From contig NZ_CADDWM010000015.1 in the NCBI RefSeq assembly GCF_902809835.1, positions 496,001 to 560,000 of the forward strand: a stretch of 64,000 nucleotides of DNA, read 5' to 3'. This document shows, in pieces, positions 16,494 through 26,023 of this stretch. Within the stretch, counting starts at the first letter, position 1. Each line of letters begins with the position of its first letter. Under the pieces are notes generated by a model. It saw only the letters and a list, made by a program, of their open reading frames with translations. It searched no databases and was not told where the DNA came from. Position numbers and translations under genes: made by a program. This DNA is from Agromyces sp. Marseille-P2726 (GTDB lineage: Bacteria > Actinomycetota > Actinomycetes > Actinomycetales > Microbacteriaceae).

Positions 16494-17777
16494 ATGACCC
16501 AGTCGCGGCTCGCCCCCGACCACCCGGACAGGGTGGCCGGGGGCGAACTGCGCCTGCCGAAGGCGCCCGGGGTCATCCGCCAGTTCTGGTCGCGCCACCC
16601 GCGGCTCACCGACGCGCTCATCGCCGCGATCTACGCGGTGCCGACCGTGATCGGCACGGTCGCGACGACCATCCAGCTCGGGCTCCCGGTGTGGCTGGCG
16701 GTGGCCAACGCGGCCGTGGCCCTCGGGGCGGGACTCGGACTGGCACTGTTCCGGCGAACGCACCCCTGGCTGGTGCTCGGGTTGGCGTGGCTCGCGTGCA
16801 TCGTCTCGGCGCCCACCGGATCGATCGACACGCTGGCCATCCTCTTCAGCCTCTATGCGCTCGCGGTGTACTCGTCATCGCGGGCGGCATGGATCGGCTA
16901 CGGCGTCTCCGTCGCTGTCGGGGCGGCGGCGAGTTTCCTCTCCGTGCGGCTGCGCAGCGCCGTCGTCGTCGAGCCGTTCGACTTCGATGCGACGGGGTCG
17001 TCGGTCACGTTCGCCGTGTTCATGCTCATCGCGACCCTCATCGGCGTGACTGTGGGCAACCGCCGCCGCTATCTCGATGCGCTCATCGCACGGGCACACG
17101 ACCTGGCCCGAGAGCGCGACCAGCAGGCGGAGTTGGCCGCGGCGATGGAGCGGGCGCGCATCGCCCGCGAGATGCACGACATCGTCTCGCACGGGTTGAC
17201 GGTGATGATCACCCTCGCCGAGGGCTCCGCCGCGACCGCCACGAGCGACCCGGAACGGGCCGCGGACGCGATGCGCAACGTCGCCGACGCGGGGCGCGAC
17301 GCACTCGGCGAGATGCGACGAATGCTCGGGGTGCTGACCGCACCGGGGGATGCCGCAGCCGAACGTTCGCCGCAGCCCGATGTCGCGGCGATCCCGGCAC
17401 TCGTCGACGGCTTCCGCGACGCGGGGCTGCCGGTGCGTCTCTCGACGACGGGTCCTCCGATCACCGAACCGACGCTGCAGCTCGCCGTCTATCGAGTGGT
17501 CCAGGAGGGCCTGACGAACGCGCTGCGTCATGCCGCAGGAGCGCAGCATGTCGACGTCCGCATCGAGCACGTCGACGAGGTCGTGACCATCGTGATCGAG
17601 GACGACGCGGTGCACCCCGCGACTCGGATGACGGGCGCAGGCCGAGGTCTCGCCGGGCTCCGCGAGCGCGTGGCACTGTACGGCGGAACGCTCGAAGCCG
17701 GGCCCCGGCCCGCCGGTGGCTGGCGGCTCGCCGCCGCCCTGAAGGGCACCCCCGATCGCAGGAGAGGAGACGCATGA
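16494..17777 (+). CDS. Sensor histidine kinase (DesK/NarX class)
   Basis: The 427-residue protein has a short cytoplasmic N-terminus, five to six membrane helices in residues 40-190, a HisKA_3 domain (ERARIAREMHDIVSHGLTVM, His near residue 230) and a HATPase domain whose G box is GRGLAGLRERVALYGG. The N box is partly altered (LTNALRHAAG). With few extracytoplasmic residues it looks like an intramembrane-sensing kinase, the type that monitors envelope stress or the state of its cognate ABC transporter. The gene follows the permease by 10 bp and overlaps the regulator by 4 bp (ATGA). Confidence 0.93.
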   Translation: MTQSRLAPDHPDRVAGGELRLPKAPGVIRQFWSRHPRLTDALIAAIYAVPTVIGTVATTIQLGLPVWLAVANAAVALGAGLGLALFRRTHPWLVLGLAWLACIVSAPTGSIDTLAILFSLYALAVYSSSRAAWIGYGVSVAVGAAASFLSVRLRSAVVVEPFDFDATGSSVTFAVFMLIATLIGVTVGNRRRYLDALIARAHDLARERDQQAELAAAMERARIAREMHDIVSHGLTVMITLAEGSAATATSDPERAADAMRNVADAGRDALGEMRRMLGVLTAPGDAAAERSPQPDVAAIPALVDGFRDAGLPVRLSTTGPPITEPTLQLAVYRVVQEGLTNALRHAAGAQHVDVRIEHVDEVVTIVIEDDAVHPATRMTGAGRGLAGLRERVALYGGTLEAGPRPAGGWRLAAALKGTPDRRRGDA

Positions 17778-18469
17778 ACGACCGCGAACGCGGCATCCGA
17801 ATCGCGATCGTCGACGACCAGGCGCTCGTCCGGACCGGCTTCCGCATGGTCCTGGAGGCGGAACCCGACTTCGAGGTGGTCGGGGAGGCCGGGGATGGCG
17901 CGTTCGCGATCGAGCTCGCGCGCGCCACCGCGATCGACGTGATGCTCATGGACGTGCGCATGCCCGGCGTCGACGGGATCGCCGCGACCGAGGCCGTCAC
18001 GGCGGTGGAACGCGGTCCGCGCGTCATCGTGCTGACGACGTTCGACCTCGACGAGTACGCGTTCGCCGCCATCCGCTCTGGAGCCAGCGGCTTCCTCCTG
18101 AAGGACGTTCGCCCGCAGGAGCTCACCGCGGCCATCCGAACGGTGCACGCTGGTGAGGCGACCCTCGCGCCGCGCATCACCCGACGCATGATCGAACTCT
18201 TCGCCGACGACCTGCCGGCCCAGGAGGGCGCACCTTCGGCGCGGTCGACCCGCCTCAGCGTGCTGACCCCTCGCGAACGCGAGATCCTCGTCGCGATCGC
18301 CGAGGGATTGAACAACGCCGAGCTCGCAGCGCGCTTCCACCTCTCGGAGTCGACGGTGAAGACCCACGTCGGCCGCATCCTGCAGAAGCTCGACGCCCGC
18401 GACAGGGTGCACCTCGTCATCCTGGCGTACGAGCACGGGCTCCTCTCACCCGAGCGGCCCGCGCGGTGA
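17774..18469 (+). CDS. NarL/LuxR-family response regulator
   Basis: This 231-residue protein has a receiver domain (IAIVDDQALVRTGF, phosphoacceptor Asp in VMLMDVRMPG, Lys in FLLKDVRPQEL) and a C-terminal LuxR-type helix-turn-helix (VLTPREREILVAIAEGLNNAELAARFHLSESTVKTH, split here by its conserved turn). It overlaps the upstream kinase gene by 4 bp and so belongs to the ABC-exporter cluster. It probably activates the exporter genes 3 kb upstream. The second pepN copy follows 67 bp after its stop on the same strand. Confidence 0.93.
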   Translation: MNDRERGIRIAIVDDQALVRTGFRMVLEAEPDFEVVGEAGDGAFAIELARATAIDVMLMDVRMPGVDGIAATEAVTAVERGPRVIVLTTFDLDEYAFAAIRSGASGFLLKDVRPQELTAAIRTVHAGEATLAPRITRRMIELFADDLPAQEGAPSARSTRLSVLTPREREILVAIAEGLNNAELAARFHLSESTVKTHVGRILQKLDARDRVHLVILAYEHGLLSPERPAR

Positions 18470-18536
18470 CGATCCGACACGAGCCGGCGGGCGACCGTCG
18501 TAGGCTTGCTGGGCACACCGACACGAAGGACCATGG

Positions 18537-21125
18537 ATGCCAGCAGCGAACCTCACCCGACTCGAGGCCGAGGAACGCGCCGCCACGATCAGCGCACCCG
18601 AGTACGAGGTGAGGCTCGACCTCACCGGCGACGACGAGCGGTTCCGCAGCGACACGACCGTGCGGTTCCGCGCGACGCCGGGCGCCTCGACGTTCATCGA
18701 GGCCTGCAGTGAGCAGATCCACGAGCTGACCCTCAACGGGCGGTCGCTCGATCCCGCGGTGGTCGCCGACGGCACCCGCATCCGGCTCGACGGCCTCGAG
18801 GCTGAGAACGTGCTGCACGTGGTCGCCGATGCTCGCTACACCAACACCGGCGAGGGCCTGCACCGTTTCGTCGATCCCGTCGACGAGGCGGTGTACCTCT
18901 ACACCGAGTTCGCCGTGGCGGAGGCCAATCGCGTGTATGCGGTGTTCGACCAGCCCGATCTCAAGGCCGCCGTGCGGTTCACCGTCACCGCCCCGGCGCA
19001 CTGGCAGGTTCTCAGCAACGCCCCGACGCCCGATCCGATGCCCGTCGCGGCCGCGTCGACGACACGCACGCCGGTTGCGGCCACCTGGGCGTTCGAGACC
19101 GGACCGGTCATCTCCAGCTACATCGTCGCGCTCATCGCCGGGCCGTATGCGGCGTGGCACGGAACGGCGCGCAGCATCGACGGTCGCGATGTGCCACTCG
19201 GCCTGTTCACCCGGGCCTCGCTCGCGCAGTACGCCGAGCCCGAGGTGATGTTCGAGACCGTGCAGGCCGGACTCGCGTTCTACGAGCAGGCGTTCGGCGT
19301 GCCGTACCCGTATGGCAAGTACGACCAGATCTTCGTGCCCGAGTACAACTGGGGCGCGATGGAGAACGTCGGCGCGGTGACCTTCAACGAGTCGTACCTG
19401 TTCCGCTCGCGAGTCTCGGACGCCCGGCGCGAGCAACGGGCCATCGTCGTGCTGCACGAGCTCTCGCACATGTGGTTCGGCAACTCGGTCACCATGAAGT
19501 GGTGGAACGACCTGTGGCTCAACGAGTCGTTCGCCACGTGGGCGTCGACGCTCGCGACCTCCCGGGTGACCGAGTTCACGGGCGTCTGGGCGACCTTCGC
19601 GAGCGATGAGAAGACGCACGCCGCCGAACAGGACCAGCTGCCCTCGACGCATCCGATCGTCGCCGACATCGACGACCTCGCCGGCGTCGAGGTGAACTTC
19701 GACGCCATCACCTACGACAAGGGCGCCTCGGTGCTGAAGCAACTCGTCGCCTGGGTCGGTCTCGAGGCGTTCCAGCGCGGGGTGGGCGCCTACCTGACCG
19801 CCCATGCGGGTGGCAACGCCACCCTGCGCGACCTGCTCGACGAGCTCGAACGGGCGAGCGGGCGCGAGCTCACGCACTGGTCCGAACAGTGGCTCGAGAC
19901 CGCCGGGGTCAACACGCTGCGCGCCGTCGTCGACACGGACGCCGCGGGCATGATCACCGCAGCCCGCGTCGAACAGACGGCGAGCCCGACGCATCCGACG
20001 CTGCGACCCCATCGCCTCGCCATCGGCTGCTATTCGACGGATCCGACCGGCGCGCTCGTGCGCACCCATCGGGTCGAGCTCGACGTCGACGGGCCCGTCA
20101 CCGACGTTTCGGGTCTCATCGGCGTTCCGAGGCCCGACCTCCTGCTGGTGAACGACGACGACCTCACCTACGCCAAGGTGCGCCTCGACGACGAGTCGTT
20201 CGCCACTGCGGTGGCCCACATCGGCATGCTCCGCGATTCCGTGGCGCGTGCCGTCGTGCTCGGTTCGGCGTGGGATGCCGTGCGCGACGCCGAGCTTGCG
20301 GCAACCGACTACGTGCGGCTCGTGCTCGGCAGCATCGGCCACGAGACCAGTTCGGCGGCCCGAGGACTCGCGCTCGGCCGGCTCGAGCTCGCGATCAGTC
20401 GTTACCTCGCCGACGACCACCGCGAGCGGCTCGCCGTCGAGACGGGCGACGCAGTATGGGCGCTCACCGAGCTGGCGGAGCCCGGTTCCGACGCGCAGTT
20501 GCAGTTCATGAAGGCGTTCACGAGGATCGCCGCGTCGCAGGCGCACGCCGACGTGCTCGGCAGCATCCTCGACGGCTCGATCGGGCTCGACGGGCTCGAG
20601 GTCGATCTCGACCTCCGCTGGGAGATCGTCATCGCGAGAGCGACCCTCGGCGCGGCATCCGACGAGGAGATCGATGCGGCACTCGCCCTCGACGACACCG
20701 CGAAGGGTCGGCAGCTTGCCGAGACCGCGCGAGCGGCACGACCCGACCAGGCGGTGAAGGATGCCGCGTGGCGGCGCGTCGTCACCGAGGCGAGCCTCTC
20801 GAACGACATGGCCCGCGCGATCGCCGAGGGCTGGCGACGCACGACGGCACCCGAGCTGCTGGCCTCGACCGTCGCCGACTACTTCGAACGACTGCAATCG
20901 GTGTGGGAGGAGCGCAGCTTCACCATGGCCTCGCTGGTGGTCTCGCGACTCTTCCCGTCACCGCTCGTCTCCGAGGAGCTCGCCGCGGTGGCACGTGCGT
21001 GGCTGGCAGCGAATCCCGAGCCGGCACCGCTGCACCGGCTCGTGTCGGAGCAGGTCGACGAGCTCGAGCGCGCGCTCGCGGCGCGCGCCCGCGATGCCAG
21101 CGAGCTCTCGGCTGCGGCTCAGTAG
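18537..21125 (+). CDS. pepN: Aminopeptidase N, copy 2
   Basis: The 862-residue protein starts MPAANLTRLEAEERAA at ATG 18537 with GAAGGA upstream. GAMEN lies at residues 273-277 and HELSH at 307-311, with NESFATW supplying the third zinc ligand, so it should be an active M1 aminopeptidase. It aligns along its whole length with copy 1 at 12039; visible differences include a longer insert near residue 170 (MPVAAASTTRTP), HELSH for HELAH and NSVTMK for DLVTMK. The copies are diverged enough to be old paralogues rather than a recent duplication. mscS follows 11 bp downstream. Confidence 0.95.
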   Translation: MPAANLTRLEAEERAATISAPEYEVRLDLTGDDERFRSDTTVRFRATPGASTFIEACSEQIHELTLNGRSLDPAVVADGTRIRLDGLEAENVLHVVADARYTNTGEGLHRFVDPVDEAVYLYTEFAVAEANRVYAVFDQPDLKAAVRFTVTAPAHWQVLSNAPTPDPMPVAAASTTRTPVAATWAFETGPVISSYIVALIAGPYAAWHGTARSIDGRDVPLGLFTRASLAQYAEPEVMFETVQAGLAFYEQAFGVPYPYGKYDQIFVPEYNWGAMENVGAVTFNESYLFRSRVSDARREQRAIVVLHELSHMWFGNSVTMKWWNDLWLNESFATWASTLATSRVTEFTGVWATFASDEKTHAAEQDQLPSTHPIVADIDDLAGVEVNFDAITYDKGASVLKQLVAWVGLEAFQRGVGAYLTAHAGGNATLRDLLDELERASGRELTHWSEQWLETAGVNTLRAVVDTDAAGMITAARVEQTASPTHPTLRPHRLAIGCYSTDPTGALVRTHRVELDVDGPVTDVSGLIGVPRPDLLLVNDDDLTYAKVRLDDESFATAVAHIGMLRDSVARAVVLGSAWDAVRDAELAATDYVRLVLGSIGHETSSAARGLALGRLELAISRYLADDHRERLAVETGDAVWALTELAEPGSDAQLQFMKAFTRIAASQAHADVLGSILDGSIGLDGLEVDLDLRWEIVIARATLGAASDEEIDAALALDDTAKGRQLAETARAARPDQAVKDAAWRRVVTEASLSNDMARAIAEGWRRTTAPELLASTVADYFERLQSVWEERSFTMASLVVSRLFPSPLVSEELAAVARAWLAANPEPAPLHRLVSEQVDELERALAARARDASELSAAAQ

Positions 21126-21128
21126 ACT
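21123..21128 (+). promoter_or_regulatory. -10 box ahead of mscS
   Basis: TAGACT overlaps the pepN copy 2 stop (TAG at 21123-21125) and ends 8 nt before ATG 21137, near the leaderless spacing. Confidence 0.4.
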
Positions 21129-21136
21129 CTCACAAC

Positions 21137-22231
21137 ATGTTCCCCGCAGAGGTACCCCCCGAGGCGCCGCTCGACCCCGACTTCTGGGCGCAGATCGCCC
21201 AGTTCTGGGCAGACAACTGGGGCATCATCGTCGGCAAGCTCGTCGCGATCGCCGTGATCATCGCGATCGCGTTCCTCATCCGCTGGATCCTGCACTTCGT
21301 CATCGAGCGCGTGGTCAACCGCGTCGTGACCGGAGTGAAGCGCAAGCAGGATGTGACCGACACGCAGGCGCTGCAGGCGTCGCCGCTGGCAGCGGTGCGC
21401 GTCGTGCAACGCACCCGCACGCTGGGCACCGTGCTGCGGAACGTGGTGAACGTCACCCTCTTCATCATCGTGACGCTCATGATCGTGAACGTCATCGATC
21501 CGACGATCCTCGGCTCGTTCGCGCTCCTCTCTGCGGCGATCGGCGCCGGCCTCGGCTTCGGTGCGCAGAACATCGTGAAGGACGTGCTGAACGGCCTCTT
21601 CATGGTGGTCGAAGACCAGCTCGGCGTGGGTGATGTCGTCGACCTCGGTCCGGCCACGGGGATTGTCGAGGAGGTGCAGATCCGCATCACCAAGGTGCGC
21701 GACGTGAACGGCACCCTCTGGTTCGTGCGCAACGGCGAGATCCTGCGCGTCGGCAACATGTCGCAGGGGTGGGCGCGCGTCATCCTCGACCTCGCGGTTC
21801 CGTACGAGGCCGATGTCGAGGCCGTCGAGGCCGAGATGCTGCGGACCGCCGTCGAGATGGCCCAGTCGGGCAAGTGGCGCTCGCGGGTGCTGGAGAAGCC
21901 CGAGGTCTGGGGCCTCGAGTCGATCGCCGATGGAGCCATGGTGGTCCGCATCGTCATGAAGGTGCGCACCTCCTCGAAGGACGACGTCGCCCGCGAGCTT
22001 CGTACCCGTCTCAAGCGGTCGCTGGACGCGATGGGCCTCAAGCTGCCGAGCCTGTCGAGTGTCATCCTGACGGGCTTCGACGGCGCCACCCGGGTGAAGG
22101 GCGCGAAACCGCCGAAGACCGCGCCCAGCGAGGTCGTCGACGATCACGGACGGGCACCCGGCCAGACGGCGAAGCCCGTGCGTCGCCTGCAACGGGCACC
22201 CAAGCCGCCGGCCGGTGGGGGCACCGCATGA
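21137..22231 (+). CDS. MscS-family mechanosensitive ion channel
   Basis: From ATG 21137 the protein has 364 residues. It has a first helix near residues 30-52, a second near 95-120, and the pore-lining TM3 with the Gly/Ala pattern LLSAAIGAGLGFGAQNIVKDVLNGLF, followed by the MscS beta domain (VEDQLGVGDVVDLG and GTLWFVRNGEILRVGNMSQGWAR). The last 50 residues are a charged, Pro-rich cytoplasmic tail. The channel opens on membrane tension to release osmolytes at hypo-osmotic shock. The stop overlaps the start of the haemoglobin gene by 4 bp. Confidence 0.94.
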   Translation: MFPAEVPPEAPLDPDFWAQIAQFWADNWGIIVGKLVAIAVIIAIAFLIRWILHFVIERVVNRVVTGVKRKQDVTDTQALQASPLAAVRVVQRTRTLGTVLRNVVNVTLFIIVTLMIVNVIDPTILGSFALLSAAIGAGLGFGAQNIVKDVLNGLFMVVEDQLGVGDVVDLGPATGIVEEVQIRITKVRDVNGTLWFVRNGEILRVGNMSQGWARVILDLAVPYEADVEAVEAEMLRTAVEMAQSGKWRSRVLEKPEVWGLESIADGAMVVRIVMKVRTSSKDDVARELRTRLKRSLDAMGLKLPSLSSVILTGFDGATRVKGAKPPKTAPSEVVDDHGRAPGQTAKPVRRLQRAPKPPAGGGTA

Positions 22232-22611
22232 TCGAACCGTCGTTCTACGAGACCGTCGGCGGCCGTCCGACGTTCGAGCGGCTCGTGGCCGAGTTCTATC
22301 GCGGCGTGGCCGACGACCCCGTGCTGAAGCCCATGTATCCCGAGCAGGATCTGGGGCCGGCCGCCGAACGGCTCACGATGTTCCTCGAGCAGTACTGGGG
22401 CGGACCGACCACGTACAGCGAGCAGCGCGGCCACCCTCGGCTCCGGTTGCGCCACCAGCCGTTCAAGGTCAATCCCGACGCTCGCGATCGCTGGCTGGCG
22501 CACATGCGCGCGGCCCTCGATTCCCTGGACCTGCCGCCGCTCGCCGAGCAGACGCTGTGGGACTACCTGCAACGGGCGGCCTTCGCGATGGTCAACACGT
22601 TCGAAGACTGA
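22228..22611 (+). CDS. glbO: Group II truncated haemoglobin
   Basis: This 127-residue protein has the 2-on-2 globin features of GlbO: FYETVGGRPTFERLVAEFY at the N-terminus (Tyr near B10), the FLEQYWGGPTTYSEQRGHP segment, and RLRHQPFKV carrying the proximal His F8. Trp in the later part (QTLWDYL) matches the G8 Trp of group II. Such proteins bind O2 or NO and are linked to redox and NO detoxification. Its ATG overlaps the MscS stop by 4 bp (ATGA), so it is translated with the channel; a functional link is not established. Confidence 0.94.
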   Translation: MIEPSFYETVGGRPTFERLVAEFYRGVADDPVLKPMYPEQDLGPAAERLTMFLEQYWGGPTTYSEQRGHPRLRLRHQPFKVNPDARDRWLAHMRAALDSLDLPPLAEQTLWDYLQRAAFAMVNTFED

Positions 22612-22647
22612 GCAGACGGAACACCACCCCGAGACAAAGGAGTCCAC

Positions 22648-24315
22648 GTGGCCGCCACCCCCGCATCCCGTCCTGTGCCCGACGCCATCGTCGTTGGCGC
22701 CGGCCTGTCCGGCCTCGTGGCTGCCGCAGAGCTCGTCGAGGCGGGCAAGCGGATCCTCATCGTCGAGCAGGAGCCCGAGGCCAGCCTCGGCGGACAGGCG
22801 CACTGGTCGTTCGGCGGCCTGTTCCTCATCGACTCGCCCGAGCAGCGACGCATGGGTGTGAAGGACTCCCTCGATCTCGCCCGCCAGGACTGGGCGGGAA
22901 CCGCCGGGTTCGATCGCGACGAGGACGAATGGGGTCGTCGCTGGGCCGAGGCGTACCTCGCGTTCGCCGCCGGCGAGAAGCGCGCATGGCTCCGGGAGAA
23001 GGGGGTGCGGTTCTTCCCCATCGTGGGGTGGGCCGAGCGTGGCGGCTACAACGCCATCGGGCACGGCAACTCCGTCCCGCGCTTCCACATCACCTGGGGA
23101 ACAGGGCCAGGCGTGCTCGCTCCCTTCATCGCGAAGGTCGAGGCAGGCGCCGCCGCTGGGCTGGTTGAGATCCTGCACCGCCACCGCGTCGATGAACTCG
23201 TGGTCGAATCGGGTGCGGTCGTCGGGGTGCGAGGCGCAGTCCTGGCCTCGGATACCGCACAGCGGGGCGAGCCGAGCAATCGCGACCCGGTCGGCGAGTT
23301 CGACCTGCGCGCGCCGGCGGTGGTCGTGGCATCCGGTGGCATCGGGGGAAACCACGAGCTGGTGCGTGAGTTCTGGCCGGTCCGCATGGGGGCGGCGCCC
23401 GAAGAGCTGCTCTCGGGCGTGCCCGCCCACGTCGACGGAAGGATGCTGCCCATCACCGAGCGCGCCGGCGCGCGGCTCGTCAACGGCGACCGGATGTGGC
23501 ACTACACCGAGGGGATCACGAACTGGGATCCGGTCTGGCCGTCGCACGGCATCCGCATCCTACCCGGCCCCTCTTCGCTCTGGTTCGACGCCGAGGGTCG
23601 CCGGTTGCCCGTCCCCCTCTTCCCCGGGTTCGACACTCTCGGCACCCTGGAGCACATCGTGGCCACCGGTCACGCCCACTCGTGGTTCGTGTTGACGCAG
23701 CGGATCATCGAGAAGGAGTTCGCGCTCTCGGGCAGTGAGCAGAACCCCGACCTCACCGGCAAGGACCTGAAGCTCCTCGCCGACCGGCTCGGATCCGGCG
23801 CGCCCTCGCCGGTCGAGGCGTTCAAGCAGCACGGGGTCGACTTCGTCGTCGCGGACACGCTCCCCGAGCTCTTCGACGGCATGCGCGCGCTCTCCGCCGA
23901 CGTGCCGATCGACACCGACAACATCGAGCGCGAGATCGTCGCTCGCGACCGGGAGCTCGACAACGAGTTCTCGAAGGACCTGCAGCTCACCGCCGTTCGC
24001 GGAGCCCGGAGGTACCGCGGCGACCGGCTCATCCGCGTCGCGACGCCGCACCGCATCCTGGACCCGAAGGCAGGGCCCCTCATCGCGGTGAAGCTGCACC
24101 TGCTCACGCGCAAGACCCTCGGCGGCATCCAGACCGACCTCGACTCGCGCGCTCTGGGCGCCGACGGATCGCCCGTGCCCGGGCTCTATGCGGTCGGTGA
24201 GGCGGCGGGGTTCGGCGGCGGGGGCATGCACGGCTACCGAGCGCTCGAGGGCACCTTCCTCGGTGGATGCCTCTTCACCGGCCGCGCGGCGGGTCGGGCG
24301 ATCGCGCGCGGCTGA
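22648..24315 (+). CDS. FAD-binding dehydrogenase (KstD/fumarate reductase-like)
   Basis: The start is GTG 22648, with a strong AAAGGAG site 8 nt upstream. The 555-residue flavoprotein has the Rossmann dinucleotide motif AIVVGAGLSGLVAA (about residues 14-27), a glycine-rich GGQAHWSFGGL, and the C-terminal FAD-closing segment GLYAVGEAAGFGGGGMHGYRALEG. It belongs to the COG3573 'FAD-binding dehydrogenase' group near 3-ketosteroid-delta1-dehydrogenases, whose substrate is usually unassigned; steroid specificity should not be assumed. The haemoglobin gene ends 36 bp upstream on the same strand. Confidence 0.9.
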   Translation: MAATPASRPVPDAIVVGAGLSGLVAAAELVEAGKRILIVEQEPEASLGGQAHWSFGGLFLIDSPEQRRMGVKDSLDLARQDWAGTAGFDRDEDEWGRRWAEAYLAFAAGEKRAWLREKGVRFFPIVGWAERGGYNAIGHGNSVPRFHITWGTGPGVLAPFIAKVEAGAAAGLVEILHRHRVDELVVESGAVVGVRGAVLASDTAQRGEPSNRDPVGEFDLRAPAVVVASGGIGGNHELVREFWPVRMGAAPEELLSGVPAHVDGRMLPITERAGARLVNGDRMWHYTEGITNWDPVWPSHGIRILPGPSSLWFDAEGRRLPVPLFPGFDTLGTLEHIVATGHAHSWFVLTQRIIEKEFALSGSEQNPDLTGKDLKLLADRLGSGAPSPVEAFKQHGVDFVVADTLPELFDGMRALSADVPIDTDNIEREIVARDRELDNEFSKDLQLTAVRGARRYRGDRLIRVATPHRILDPKAGPLIAVKLHLLTRKTLGGIQTDLDSRALGADGSPVPGLYAVGEAAGFGGGGMHGYRALEGTFLGGCLFTGRAAGRAIARG

Positions 24316-24324
24316 CCGCGGCGG

Positions 24325-25002
24325 CTACGCCTTGAGCGTCCACGCCTTCCGGCGCACGAGGATGTGGCCCCGCCGAGACGAGAGCCGTGTCCACGGCCCG
24401 GTCTCGAAGATGCGCACCGGATCGTCGCCGAGGAAGCCGAGGCTGAATGCGCCGAAGGCCGCACCCGCCGGCACGTACTCGATGCCGTCGACGCCGCGTC
24501 CCCACACCTCTGATCGCACGCGCTGCACGAGTTGCTCGCCGGTGCCCTCGGGGATCGCCCGCGCGACCTCCTCGATGCCGGCACGGGCCGCCGACTCCAG
24601 GGTCGCGGCATCCGTCTCGCCGAGCGGTCGCCACCCGCTCCGTGGCGGGGAGATGCCGGCCCAGGTGACGGTGTTGACCTCGGGAGGCCGCGACATCGTC
24701 ACCGGGCGTGACTCGTCGACCCCGAGCTCGTCGCGCGCCCGGACGATGCGCTCGACCAGCGACCGCATCGGCACGACCGCATCGAAGTCGTCGGTCTGGA
24801 AGAGTGCGAAGGTGCGGAGGCCGAGCACCGTCGGGCTCTCGTCGAGGATGCCGCGTGGATACAGGATGGCCGTGTAGACCGCGAGGATCCCGGAGCTCGC
24901 GACAAGGCGCACCGAACCGTCTTCGACGCGGCCGGCACGCTGGAGGTAGGTGTGGAGGTCGCCGAGCGAGAGGCTGTCCGCGAGCGTGAGTTGTCGAACC
25001 AT
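24325..25002 (-). CDS. Uncharacterised actinobacterial protein
   Basis: I do not recognise a named family. The 225-residue protein begins MVRQLTLADSLSLGDLHTYLQRAGRVEDGSVRLVA (start shown in part), has no membrane segment or signal, and consists of mixed alpha/beta sequence with a run FALFQTDDFDAVVPMRSLVERI and a C-terminal GAFSLGFLGDDPVRIFETGPWTRLSSRRGHILVRR. The gene stands alone, convergent with the FAD dehydrogenase (9 bp) and divergent from tesB. No catalytic motif was found. Codon usage looks like that of the neighbours. Confidence 0.8.
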   Translation of the reverse strand: MVRQLTLADSLSLGDLHTYLQRAGRVEDGSVRLVASSGILAVYTAILYPRGILDESPTVLGLRTFALFQTDDFDAVVPMRSLVERIVRARDELGVDESRPVTMSRPPEVNTVTWAGISPPRSGWRPLGETDAATLESAARAGIEEVARAIPEGTGEQLVQRVRSEVWGRGVDGIEYVPAGAAFGAFSLGFLGDDPVRIFETGPWTRLSSRRGHILVRRKAWTLKA

Positions 25003-25113
25003 CTGCTGTCTAAACTACCAAGGGAGCGCAGCCGCTCCGGCGGCCCGCGATTCCGCCGGTGTCCGGGCGATCGACGACCCAGCGACCTGCCGCCCGATCG
25101 ACACGGAGGAACG

Positions 25114-25995
25114 ATGAACGGTCCCATCGACGGCCTGCTGAGCACTCTCGACCTCACCGACACCGGCGCTCGCACGACGGAGGACATCTACACCGGGCCG
25201 TCGCAGTGGATGCCGCTCGGCCGTGTCTTCGGGGGTCAGGTGCTCGCGCAATCGCTCATCGCCGCGATGCACACCGTGCCCGACGAGCGGGTCATCCATT
25301 CGATGCACGGCTACTTCCTTCGGCCGGGCGATGTGCAGCATCCGATCACGTTCTCCGTCGACCGCCTGTACGACGGCCGCTCCTTCTCGACGCGCCGTAC
25401 CCACGCGTACCAGAACGGCGAGCCGATCCTGTCGCTGATCGCCTCCTTCCAGAAGGGCGACGACGGCCTCGAGCACCAGGTCGCCATGCCGAGCGATCTG
25501 CCCGACCCCGAGAGCCTGCCGACGACGGCCGACATATTGGGCGAACTCGACCACGACGTGGCGAGGTACTGGTCGACCGAGCGCGCGTTCGACGTGCGCC
25601 ACATCGACTCGCCCATCTACCTCGGCGTCGATGGTGCCCGGGTGCCCCATCAGGCCGTCTGGATGAAGGCATTCGGGCGGCTGCCCGACGCCCCCAAGCA
25701 GCACCGCGCAGCGCTCGCCTACGCGAGCGACTACTCCATCCTCGAGCCGGTGCTTCGTGCGCACGGCGTCGCCTGGTCCACGCCCGGCCTGAAGATCGCG
25801 AGCCTCGATCACGCCATGTGGTGGCATCGCGACGCGCGCGTCGACGACTGGTTGCTCTACGTGCAGGAGTCTCCGTCGGCGAGCGGCGGGCGCGGACTCT
25901 CGCTCGGCCGGATCTTCACCCGCGAGGGCGTGCTCGTGGCGAGCGTCGCCCAAGAGGGCATGGTGCGAGTTCCGCGTGCCGACGCATTCGACTGA
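25114..25995 (+). CDS. tesB: Acyl-CoA thioesterase II
   Basis: ATG 25114 has a GGAGGA site directly upstream. The 293-residue protein is a double hot-dog TesB: the first hot-dog contains GGQVLAQSLIAAMHTVP and HSMHGYFLRPGD, the second LASLDHAMWWHRD-type sequence (IASLDHAMWWH) with the catalytic Asp, and the family C-terminal GRGLSLGRIFTREGVLVASVAQEGMVR. It hydrolyses medium- and long-chain acyl-CoA to free acid and CoA in the cytoplasm. The upstream 25003-25113 gap is shared with the divergent hypothetical gene. Confidence 0.94.
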   Translation: MNGPIDGLLSTLDLTDTGARTTEDIYTGPSQWMPLGRVFGGQVLAQSLIAAMHTVPDERVIHSMHGYFLRPGDVQHPITFSVDRLYDGRSFSTRRTHAYQNGEPILSLIASFQKGDDGLEHQVAMPSDLPDPESLPTTADILGELDHDVARYWSTERAFDVRHIDSPIYLGVDGARVPHQAVWMKAFGRLPDAPKQHRAALAYASDYSILEPVLRAHGVAWSTPGLKIASLDHAMWWHRDARVDDWLLYVQESPSASGGRGLSLGRIFTREGVLVASVAQEGMVRVPRADAFD

Positions 25996-26023
25996 ATGAA
26001 TCATGTGGGTTCCGTCGCGGAGG

